64,000 nucleotides of DNA, taken from Guillardia theta CCMP2712 (Eukaryota > Cryptophyceae > Pyrenomonadales > Geminigeraceae). The stretch is from contig NW_005434606.1 of assembly GCF_000315625.1 (NCBI RefSeq), positions 124,946-188,945 on the forward strand. Reading direction: 5' to 3'. Below the pieces are notes generated by a model, which was not told the DNA's origin, ran no database searches, and worked only from the letters and a program-made list of their open reading frames with translations. Made by a program: the position numbers and the translations under genes. Positions 42,838 through 52,700 of this stretch are shown here, piece after piece (the stretch's first letter is position 1; every line of letters begins with the position of its first letter).

Positions 42838-45324
42838 TCATCTCCTTGCGAAGGCACCAGCCGTGGCTTTGTCGGTTGCAAGCTCTTGTGCTGTTAGCCC
42901 CTGCACAGCAGCGTGAGAAGTCAAACATGCCAGGTTGATACTGGTCTTACCTGAGCGTCTCGTAGTCCAGCATCTGCTCCAGCTGCAATCAGTCCACGAA
43001 CAACCCCGGGCTTCGACTTTTGGGCTGCCAGGTGGAGGGGGGTGAGGGACCCAGCGTTGCGCTTGTCTAGCCTGTTGGCCGGGTGTCAAGCATGGGGGAG
43101 GAGACTTGCATCGCTACCTGCACCCTCCGGCTATGAGAATTTCAACAGCCTTGACGTGCCCACCCGCTGTTGAGGATTGAGTGAACGAACCAGAGGACCG
43201 AGAGAGGTGCAAGGGAGGAAAGGAGGAGGTGGGATGAAGGGAGGAAAGGGGAGGGGAGGTGGAAGCAACGAAGGGAGGAGACAAGGAACCAGAGGCAAGA
43301 TGTAGCGGAGTGTCCTGTGAGTTGTTGACAACATCGGGTGAGATTCCCTTGTCCAGTAGCACCTGAAACAGCACCAGTGACCTGTGGCTACAACCCCCTG
43401 CCTTGTCTAGCAGCCGAGCTCACCTTGACAACCTCCGCAAAGCCACCCTCCGCTGCGAGGTGAATGGCTTGATTGCCGTCGACGTTGGCCACCTTGCCAG
43501 CAATTAAACGAAGATTGAGGGCAGAAACAAAGATGTTGTGGAAGGAGGATGGGGGCAAGCAGGTCGTGGAGGAGGGGGAGGGGGCGGAGGAGAGGTGGGA
43601 GGACGGAGAAAGAAATCACCTTGAGGTCAACGCCGAGCGCGGCAAGGATCTTGACCATGATGTGATCTCCCTTAGCCGCCTGCAGCTCACCATCACAAGG
43701 ACTCTAGGTAGCCTCCAGCACGGACCGCAAAGTGCAACGGCGTCTCCCCCTTCTTCGTCTTGGCGTGAGGATTCCCTCCGTTGAGCAGCAGCTCCTTCAT
43801 GACCTGACACCCACTGAGCTCCCAACTCCCCGCGCTTCCGCCTCCACCTCCTGCCGGCCGCTTGCGCACGCCCAGTGGACGGCGCTCCAGTGATCCTTGT
43901 TGTACATCTTTGACATCCCATCAGTCAGTCCTCAATCCCATCCTGGACAACAGCTGGACCTGCACGTTGGCTCCCGACGCCAGCAACACCTTGACAACCT
44001 GTTCATGCAGTCAACCCCCCCGAGCCAGCAGGGCACGAGCAAGTAACCGCCGTATGCCCCTCGGCGCACGCGACCAGGAGAGGGGTGTTGAGGTCCTTGT
44101 TGCAGGCGTTGACATCTGCCTTCTCAGCCAGCAAAATCTTGACGACCTGCCACAAAGTCACATCTCTCTCCATGAAACGTCACCATCGCATGCTCGACCT
44201 CCACGTGTCCTTCCGAGGCCACCCAGTGCAGAGGTGTGTCCTTGTCCATGTTGGCTGCGTTCACCGCCTGCCCTGCGTCAGCTGAGCCAGCCCGGCATCG
44301 CTCGTCACCTCCTGCTTGCGGTAGTTCATCGAAGAGAGGAGAAGCTTCACCGCCTCCCCATGCCCATCAGCAGCAGCGAAGTGAAGAGGAGTAGTGTAAT
44401 CGGAGTTGCGAGCAACCCTAAGACGCAGCAGTCAAGAGTGAACACTTGCTTCCCCAAACTGTTCCTTCCCACCTCTATACCTCCTCCTCCTCCTCCTTCT
44501 CCTCCTCCTCCTCCTCCTTTTCTTCTTCCTCCTCCTCCTCCTCCTCCTCCTCCTCCTCCTCCTCACCCGTCTGCTCCCGCTTCGACCAGTAGCCGAACGA
44601 CTTCCACATTCCCGCCCGAGCATGCCCAGTGCATTGGCGTGTCCTGAGAAGGCCGATCAGGAAGCAAGTCGCCTGTCTCTCAGGAACAAACTTTGTCTTT
44701 GTTCTTGGCATTCACATCAGCTTCACACTGAACGAGGTTTCAATCCAACAGCATTCAGATGTCCTCAGCATCACCTTCAACAAGTAGTCTGTGCACTTGG
44801 CATGCCCGCGGACAGCCGCCCAGTGTAATGGGGTGTTGTCATCGGCTGTGAAAAGTCAGCCCACCTTGACAAGGGGAAGGGAGCGCCGCACCGTCTTTCT
44901 CCGAGACATGAAGCTTCCTGCCGGGCCCTTGATGCGCAAGAGACTGCAGGGCAAGGCTGATCACTCCCTCCCTCCCTCAGCTGACTTTCCCACCTGCAAC
45001 TCGGACAGCTCCCCCTTGTAAGCTGCGTTGCACACGGGTAGCTCCCCTTTCTTGTTCAGCAGCACGCTAGCTCGAGCCGGCGCTCTTGTGCTGCATTATC
45101 GAGTTCGTCACCAACTGCAACTGACAGGAGAAGCAAGAATCACCTGCAGCAAGCTGCCAATGGCGCAGTGACTGCGTTAAGAACCTGCAAGTCAGAGTCA
45201 ACTCGACCCAGACACGGGCACGGGGAGCTACTACCTTCTCCCCTACGGTCTCTTGATTGCTCTGTGCCTGATGGTTCAAGTTCAGGAAGCTTCTGGTGCT
45301 GCCGCGCAGCACTCACCTGCCCCA
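42838..45324 (-). CDS. Ankyrin-repeat protein with acylation-type N-terminus
   Basis: Nineteen exons, all phase-consistent, give 420 residues. The first exon is only 9 bases (45324-45316, ATG GGG CAG). The next ones are 45184-45144, 45066-44994, 44943-44892, 44845-44775, 44727-44692, 44643-44567, 44417-44309, 44267-44184, 44146-44048 and 43998-43960; eight more end at the TGA at 42838-42840. The spliced N-terminus MGQVLNAVTAPLAACCS suits N-myristoylation plus palmitoylation, hence membrane attachment. About eleven ankyrin repeats follow, with cores such as DNTPLHWAAVRGH, YTTPLHFAAADGHGEAVKLLL, DTPLHWVASEGHVEV and SLTPLHLAAQKS. Ankyrin repeats bind other proteins. No enzymatic domain is present, so this is probably an adaptor. 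Introns are mostly 37-50 nt and exons often match repeat units. Confidence 0.88.
44472..44562 (+). repeat. (CTC)n microsatellite in an ankyrin-gene intron
   Basis: CTC triplets with two TTC interruptions lie between the exons ending at 44567 and starting at 44417; they would otherwise read as false poly-Glu or poly-Arg. Confidence 0.9.
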
Positions 45325-45329
45325 TGCTG

Positions 45330-46505
45330 ATCTAAACCACGATGAACAGTGTTTCTCGCTTCACTAACTCTGTGCCTCTCCCAGCGGCGGCTGGGATCGC
45401 CTGGTTCCCTGCAAAAGGTCCTTCAAACCCAAGGAAAACTGTTTGGAAGCTCGTATATATATCCCAATTTGCTCGACATGGCTACTTTCGTGCAAAGACA
45501 AAGCTCATCATGTTCAGCTGCAATTTCACCGCCAATTTCTCGATGCTGCGGTCTTCTTCAGCAAGACATCCTTTCATCGACTAGCTTCATGCTCAGTCTT
45601 GTCTCCTGCTCTATTTGCTCTGGATTGGGGAACATTGCAATATTCAGTTAAAAAAAGTATCACGGCTTCGGTGATTACTTACAACCTTGCAAATCAAACC
45701 ATTCTTCTCTGAAGCACTATCCTCTCCATCGATCCCTTCTGTTCGTTCTCCTGCTCCTCCCTCGTCCTCCTCCTCCTCCTCGTCCTCCTCCTCCTCCTCC
45801 TCGTCCTCCTCGTCCTCCCTCCCTCCCTTGCTCCAGCTCCTCTTCCCCTTCCAGCGCTGGGAGACTTCCACATCCCGTCACCCGAATAACAGGACCTACC
45901 CCTCTATTTCCCAAGAACACCCAGAGCAAAGGTGGGGTAGTCAGGTGGGTCCTGTAGCAGTACAGTGCCGAGCATTGAAAAGAATAGAAAAGGGTGGGGT
46001 AGGCTGACTATGGGTAGGGTGGTACTGGAAGCGGATTTTGATGTTTCTGGGGGAAAGGGTGGGGTAGTAGGAAAGGGAGGGGTGGGGTGATAGTAAGTTA
46101 TGGTGGGGGTCCTTTGGATGAAGACAAAGGAAATGCGGTGAAGAGCGAAAAGAGGACAGGGGAAGGTGGAAAAGGAAGGAGAAGATGAGAAGATGAGAAG
46201 AGAAGAAAGTGTGAGATCAGGAAAGAGAAAGAGAAACGAATAGGAGAGTTGGATAGACGACCAACAGACGACAAGTTGAAGTGGAGGTGGGGAAGGTAGA
46301 AGAGCGAAAGAGCGGAGAAGATGAATGAATTATGTTGAATGCAATGAAGGTGTGAGTGCGACACGAGGATCTTTGAGAGGAGGAGACAAGCCGATGGGAA
46401 TCAGGACGACGTCCATTCAAAAGAAGATGGAAAGCGCTGATGCATTAGGGACGATTAGACGTGGGTCGACAGGGTTTGCTGTTGAATCATGTAAGATTAG
46501 AGCCG
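45330..46505. other. Intergenic: CTC repeat, G-rich words, GA-rich promoter side of EXO5
   Basis: 45755-45815 is a CTC/GTC repeat; 45930-46110 carries GGGGTAG words; 46120-46320 is GA-rich. No gene is supported. Confidence 0.5.
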
Positions 46506-46509
46506 TTGC

Positions 46510-48297
46510 ATGATCAACCGCGATGGAGAAAGTGAAGCTCGGGTGACGGCATCTCGATCTCTCCTCTTCCTGCTGGTACTCTGGGCGTCGATGGCGTCGA
46601 CGATTGAGTTCGAAGTGGTGTCGGAGGAAGAGCTCCTGCTCATTGATGCAGCTCTACAGAACGCAACTGCCATCATATCTTCGTCTCCCCTGCACTCCGG
46701 TAACGCGGCGAGTTCTTCTCGCTGCCCAGACATTGAAGACTTGGGTTTGGCACAAGGGCAAGAGACTTCCAGCCTGGCAGATCATGCCGGGGAGGAGGAG
46801 ATGTCGCCGTGGGATCTCATACGTTCATGGGGGAGATGCTCAGTATATGCGACACAAGTTTGCAGCCAAGAGTGGTGTGAGAAGCAGCTTGACTTCACGC
46901 TGAGGCTGAGGAGGGGAGAGGAGGAGGAGACGGCCGGTATGATGGCAGGGCGGGAGCATCACCTTGAAGCCGAGCTCGAGGTGCACGACATAGTGGACGT
47001 GGAAGTTGCGACGAGAGAGGACGTGCTGGGGCTGAAGATCCTGAACCTGAGGACGTCAGCATATCAGCTGTGTGAGGGAGCCGCATGCGCAAGGGAGATC
47101 CCAGTGTTCGGCATGCTCGGCAGCCTGTGGGTCACTGGCATCATCGACGAGCTCAAGTTGTCAAAGGACGGCAAGTTGACACTATCCGAGCTCAAGACGA
47201 GAGCCCGTCCTTCCCTGCCGTCCGAGGCCCAGAAGCGCTGCACCCACCTGCAGCTGATGATGTACAAGCACCTATGGGATCGGCTGGTCACCGGGGGGAT
47301 TGATGCTACTCGGGTCGCAGAGTTCCACCGGGTCGACCTCGATGCGAAATTCTCTGACAGCTTCCAGAGAGCCGTCAGGGAGAGCAGATCGCGATCGTGC
47401 ACCCTAAGAGAGCTCATTGCCGACACCTCTGATCTCCTTGCCTTCTGCCCCAACGCTGACTCAAACTTCCTCGTCACATACCGGCATCTTGGCCCTCCCG
47501 TGGTGGAGCTTGGACAAGTGCAGTTGAAGTTCGATCAGAAGCTCTTCCTCTCTGTCGTGTCAGAAAAAGAAAAGTACTGGCTCGGACAAAGAGCTGCAGA
47601 GCCTGTCCGCAGCAGTGAGAGCTGGAAGTGTAAGTTCTGCCCTTTCTCGCAAATCTGTCCCTCCTCCCCGCATTACGACCCACTTCCGAAGCAGCCAGAG
47701 CGGATGGAACTGTACGAGGTTGAGGCTGAGAGATTTTCCATCCGAGGGCTCCAAGAGGGGAGGTTTGACGAGGAGAAGATCAAAGAGATCCTTGCACAGT
47801 GGAGTGGGGATGGGAAGATCCTCCTCCCAGTCAGTCTGACCCGGCAGCAGCGGAGGAGGATGCATGAGATCTGCGATGAGATGGGGCTCGGGCACGAGAC
47901 AGCCGAGACCTCCCAGGGCAGGCAGCTTGCCATCACCAGACCGAGCTGGGGAGCAGCTGGCTCGGATCCGCCCACGGGTTCGAAGAGATGCTCCAAAGGG
48001 ACGAGCGCTGTCGCTGCTCCTCAAGACGTGGAAGACAAGGAGCAGCGAGGAACCCCCGAGAAGCTACGAAGGGTGTTCGTGCACGAGGACCCAGAGGCCG
48101 AGCCGTTGGACGAGGACACGGCTGCGCAAGAGAGAATGATGTTGGATGAGATCCAAGCCATGAGCGTGCAGGAGAACGGGCAGGCAGCTCAGAGATCGAC
48201 TGTGCCGTTCTTGAGGGCCCAACAAGGCAACAAGAAAGCGTCCTCTTCTGCTCGCGGTCGATCCTCATTCCAACACCCTCCCTCTTCATCCTTCTGA
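46510..48297 (+). CDS. EXO5: Exonuclease V (EXO5/Dem1 family) with C-terminal R3H domain
   Basis: An intronless frame of 595 residues; Met28 (46591) is a possible true start because the first 27 residues precede the usual family start and contain a hydrophobic run that could be a mitochondrial or other targeting element. The PD-(D/E)xK nuclease core shows WCEKQLDFTLRLRRG, GIIDELKLSKDG, and LTLSELKTRARPS, where Asp, Glu and Lys fit the metal-binding set. Cysteines of an iron-sulphur cluster are visible: one in CSQEWCEKQ and three in CKFCPFSQIC (spacing C-x2-C-x5-C). Exonuclease V degrades single-stranded DNA in repair and mitochondrial DNA upkeep. Residues of about 420-475 (FDEEKIKEILAQW, LPVSLTRQQRRRMHEICDEMGL) form an R3H single-strand nucleic-acid-binding domain, which I do not know from animal or yeast members. 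The last 100 residues are disordered. Confidence 0.9.
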   Translation: MINRDGESEARVTASRSLLFLLVLWASMASTIEFEVVSEEELLLIDAALQNATAIISSSPLHSGNAASSSRCPDIEDLGLAQGQETSSLADHAGEEEMSPWDLIRSWGRCSVYATQVCSQEWCEKQLDFTLRLRRGEEEETAGMMAGREHHLEAELEVHDIVDVEVATREDVLGLKILNLRTSAYQLCEGAACAREIPVFGMLGSLWVTGIIDELKLSKDGKLTLSELKTRARPSLPSEAQKRCTHLQLMMYKHLWDRLVTGGIDATRVAEFHRVDLDAKFSDSFQRAVRESRSRSCTLRELIADTSDLLAFCPNADSNFLVTYRHLGPPVVELGQVQLKFDQKLFLSVVSEKEKYWLGQRAAEPVRSSESWKCKFCPFSQICPSSPHYDPLPKQPERMELYEVEAERFSIRGLQEGRFDEEKIKEILAQWSGDGKILLPVSLTRQQRRRMHEICDEMGLGHETAETSQGRQLAITRPSWGAAGSDPPTGSKRCSKGTSAVAAPQDVEDKEQRGTPEKLRRVFVHEDPEAEPLDEDTAAQERMMLDEIQAMSVQENGQAAQRSTVPFLRAQQGNKKASSSARGRSSFQHPPSSSF

Positions 48298-48517
48298 GAC
48301 TTCACTGGCCCCGGGGCTCCGGGACTTTAGAGATGACAGACCCTTGTATTGCTATTTCCGGTGTTCGATGCGAACAAATGTGTGTAAGCATATCTTGTGC
48401 GAGCTTTTAAACACGTTGAGGTTTTCTAGTTGATCCACGTGTAAGGTTTCCCTCCCTCCCTTGGGTTTCCGCATCTGTTCGACAAGTCAGCACTCACTCG
48501 CTCTCTCCCACGTCATC

Positions 48518-49752
48518 TCACGCTGTCGCAGGAGCATCTTGCTGTCCGCATGCACCGCACGCCATCCCTGGCCAGAACACCACCGGCCATGTCGGAAGGT
48601 CGAGACCGCACGCGCCGCACCCTTGACCAGCTCGACACTCGGTGTCCTTGTAGAAGTAGTTGCTCGGAGCTTGATTGAATGTCAGAGTGTGAATGGAGCG
48701 AGGAGCGTCAGTAATACCTTGAGAGCAAGGAGCACACTTGTATGGCAAAGGTGCTGGCGGGCCGGGCCATATCGCGAAACCTTCTAGTTTGGTATCTGCA
48801 ACTCCTCCTGTACAAACTTTGCAAGAGCCAGGAGAGAGGACCTGCAGTCATGGTCATGCTCTGCAGCCATCAAGCCGGAATGGAGCACCTGACATGTGAG
48901 TGAATGGTTGCAAGCATACTGAGCGACATAGACGTTGAGATCGCAGTTGGTGCATGTCATATCAGTGCATTGCATCCTGGCCCTTTGACGGATAGTGTCA
49001 TGGTATTCAAAGAAAGCAGAGCTGGCAGGGCCCTCGGGCATGAGATTGTTCTGAGAGGGCAAGCACGTCCTCGCAGCCCACACATGCCAAACATCTGGTA
49101 GGGAGCTCGCGATTGCGCGAGCCCTTGTGAGCTCCCAAGCACTGATATCCGCCTTGACGGAACCCGTGTAGGAGGAGGAGGAGGTTAGCCTCCATCCCTT
49201 TGATATGAGGAAGGAGCCAGACACAGACCTCTGATCGGTGAAGGAGAAGTTGGGGAAGGAGGAGTGACAGAGGGTCATGTGGAAGAAGGCAGCGTTGCTG
49301 CTGCTGTTTGCGGGATATGGCAAGCAATCCATGGTGAATGTCTTGACGATCAAAGCGCAGGTAACCTGCTGACAGATACATCGATCGGGCAGCGATCCAT
49401 CGGCACAGGACGGGTAACCATCGGGACATTTGCACTCGATCCCACTGGAGCATAGTCCTGGTTGTCGCCAGTCAGTCGGAGAAGTCGGCGTCCTCCACTC
49501 TCTGTTGTTCAGCACGAGGGCTTTCACAATTCCTCCGGCACAGGATGAATTCGTGTACCAGGTCTGCACTGCTATGCCCTCGATCATGCAAGTACTGCTG
49601 CATCCGTCATGGCTGATTGTGTTTCCATCATCGCACTGCTCAGTTCCCTGTACAACTCCATCTCCACAGATCGCTGCATAGCTGAAGAGAAGATGTGTGC
49701 TCACAAGGCATAACAACAAGAAATCCTTGTTTGTGATCTTGTTTCCCCACAT
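48518..49752 (-). CDS. Secreted cysteine-rich protein with DUF4215-like repeat
   Basis: The first exon starts at 49752 with a signal peptide (MWGNKITNKDFLLLCLVSTH). It continues with CGDGVVQGTEQCDDGNTISH and DGCSSTC, the Myxococcus-type Cys-rich repeat (DUF4215). A large Cys- and Asn-rich domain without a known name follows, with several N-glycosylation sites. The frame stays open to 48784, but two further exons look real: one ending near 48721 (PYKCAPCSQ) and one from about 48668 to 48518 (NYFYKDTECRAGQGCGAC). The junction out of the first exon is not resolved; a donor near 48897 fits best. The protein is probably exported to the cell surface. Its start is only 8 bp from the ATG of the divergent giant gene, which carries a related CGDG...EQCD module. 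Confidence 0.68.
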
Positions 49753-49760
49753 GTTCTGAG

Positions 49761-52700
49761 ATGGTTTTGCCCTACACCTCTGATCGTCAGCGAGCTCTAC
49801 CTGGCAAGTTGCTTTACGGCAAGATAGTGTCTCTGCAGCGACCTACACTTCAATCTGTGTGGTTTCACTTGTATTTGGCTGCGATCATCCTTGCAACACA
49901 GCTTCACCCGGGTTTCTCTTGGGGAGCAGATGGAATGCTAACTGCCGTGTCGTATCAGAATGCACATGGTAGTGAGACCGCTGGCTTCTCAGCGCATGCC
50001 ATTGCTTCCTCGTACTGCCCGCGGCATCCACACGTCCATCAGCGTCATCGCCCGACCAGCTGCTCGCTTACGCTGGCATGTCCTCTTGCGCACTCAGGTG
50101 CATATCACCCATTCCAACCGCCGGAACTCCCAAGTTCCGGACAGGCCCGCCCCCCCCCCCCCCCAACTTTGAGTAAAGGGTAGGTAGTCAGAAATATAAC
50201 TTAACTTTGAGTAAAAAGGTACTACAGCTGCTAGGCCTGGACCGTGACCGTCGGTGCCGGGCGGTCGGCGGCACTAAAAATTGGAGCCCCCCACTGAACT
50301 TTACTCAAAGTTAAGTTAAAATTCAGTACGAGCTGCTAATAATATCTTGAGCCTCGGCCCATAGTCAATAAGTTCGAACCTAATACTGACTAAAAGAATA
50401 CAGTACTAAAGATGCCAGTACAGAAGCTAACAGAGTGACTGAAAGTAGTATGAGAAAAAATAAACCAGTCTTTTTAATATATTTTATGTTCCCTGGGGTC
50501 ACTGAGTACATGCTTAAAGGCTGAGGGAGGAGGGTGGGGTAGGTTGACTTTACTCCCCAACTTCGTTCGATGGTGCTCGTCGGGCTCCCCGGAAACAGAA
50601 TGGTGGGGAGGAGGATCGGCGCGATTCCTTGACGAGAGCCTCCTGCCAACATCTGAATCAGATCTCTGAATGATGGTTGCAAGCTGCTCGCACTGCTTTC
50701 TCAGCATCGCGTGCCTTTTCTTCTTCCATGGCGCGCAAGGGACACGTGAGCACAAAGATTGCTTTGCATGTGGATGTTCGGAATGCTCACTCTGTTTCAC
50801 CAGCACTTCAGTGGGAGCATGTCGATCCCGTAGGGAGGAGCCCTACAACTCGCTACAGCCATGCAACCGTGAGCTTCCGAAACCTCCAAGGAACCATCAT
50901 CATCTATGGCGGGTGAGGGATCCTATCGCGCGCATTCTTTACCCCCATGATCGTTGAATGTGAACTTGTAGGGCCACTGGTAGCAGCAGCACTGGTGTGA
51001 CTGTGATGGATGATGTGTGGATGTACGACTCGTCCTCCAAGTCTTGGGATGAGATCACCTTCGTTCCCAACCTCAAGTTCACTTCCATGGACTGCAAGAC
51101 AAGTACCCTCAACACGCGCATGCCAGGGTCTCGAGCGGGCCATCGCATGGTGGTCACCCAGTCCTTGGCGCTCATGTGTGGAGGATACTCTGCTATGATT
51201 TCTTCCGTGGCCTCCTTTGCAGGAGGAAGCCTGCTCGATTGCTGGTGGCTGGCTATCAAGCCTGTGCCAAGTTGGACCCCCCTCCTAACCACTCCTGCGG
51301 GGCCAAAGCACAGGTGGGGGCACAGCATGGTGTATGACGTGGAGACAGGAGTGATTGCGATCTTTGGGGGGATGATCATCGAAACGAAGAGCATCAGCAA
51401 GGATTGCTGGTACATAGTGACCAGCACCGACTCGATCTCCACATCCACGAGGTACGAGTGGAAGTCGTGCAACCCTGCTACAGGCTCTGTATCACCGCTC
51501 CCCCGGTACGGCCATGGGTCAGTGCTCTACTGGAGCACACAGACGTTGTACATACATGGAGGCTACGCCTTCGATGGGAGAGGGACAAGCGCTCAGAATG
51601 ACTTGTGGGCCCTCCAGGACTTCACCAACACCACGACCAGCTCATGGAAGAAGGTCGCGCCCATTACAGACACCCCGACTGTCAGAGCATTTCATGCAAT
51701 GTGGCTGGTTGGATACAAGGTCTACATCCATGGTGGTCAAGGACCAGGGGGAGCGGGATCCTCGTCGGTAAGTTCGAGCTAACAATGGGAGGAGGATATC
51801 TTGAACGCTTCAGCTGCTCGGCTGACTTGCATCCAGGCCTTATCAGATACCTGGGCGTATGACATTCTGACTTACTCATGGACACAATACAGTGCTTCTG
51901 ATGCTGCTCCTGTAGCTTCACACATGTCCGTCGCTGCTGTTTCCGACACTCTAGCGTTGGCGTTCGGAGGTATCGACTCGGATGGGAGTGCTTCAGGTTA
52001 CCTGGGAGCCTTCAAACCGCAGTCTGGATGGAGCAAAGGTAAGCTGAGTCCCACGAGTGATGGGAGCGTGTTGAGGGATGAGCATGTTTCTGACTTCCAT
52101 GCAGCGCTTGCTTCAGGAAATCATCCGCAAGCGAGGAGCGGTCACTCGGCAGTATACGACAACGCCGCATATCAGATGGTCATTTCATTCGGCATCGGGG
52201 TCGGACCGACGCTACTGGGGGACTTGTGGGCGTTTGATCTGGATCAGTTCAGCTGGACGTGCTTGCAAGGGAGCCAGCCGGGATGCAAAGCCCCGGCGAG
52301 CATCGGAGGGCCGGGAGTTCGAGCGCATGCAGCGTCAGTGCGGGTGGGAATGCAGGCGTATTACTTCGGAGGGGTCAGAGGAACCGCTCAGGCCTGCCCA
52401 GACCTTCAAGGCAAGCGAGAGATCTTCTCAACCATCAACGACATGTGGCAACTTGACTTGATCTCTTACAAGTGGACGGCCGTTCAAAGTGCAACGGCGC
52501 CTGACAAGCGAGCCTTTGCCAGCATGGCGTACGCTGGTCACGTAGGAAGCCTTGTGGACGCCGTGGTGATGGTCGGAGGAGCTCAGGTAGACTGCAGGAC
52601 AGAAAACCCCCCATGCGCTGTGCCGCAACCGATGAAGGACATCTGGTTCATCGACGTCGCAATGCAGGTATGGCGGGATGGGATGTCGAAAAGTAGAAAT

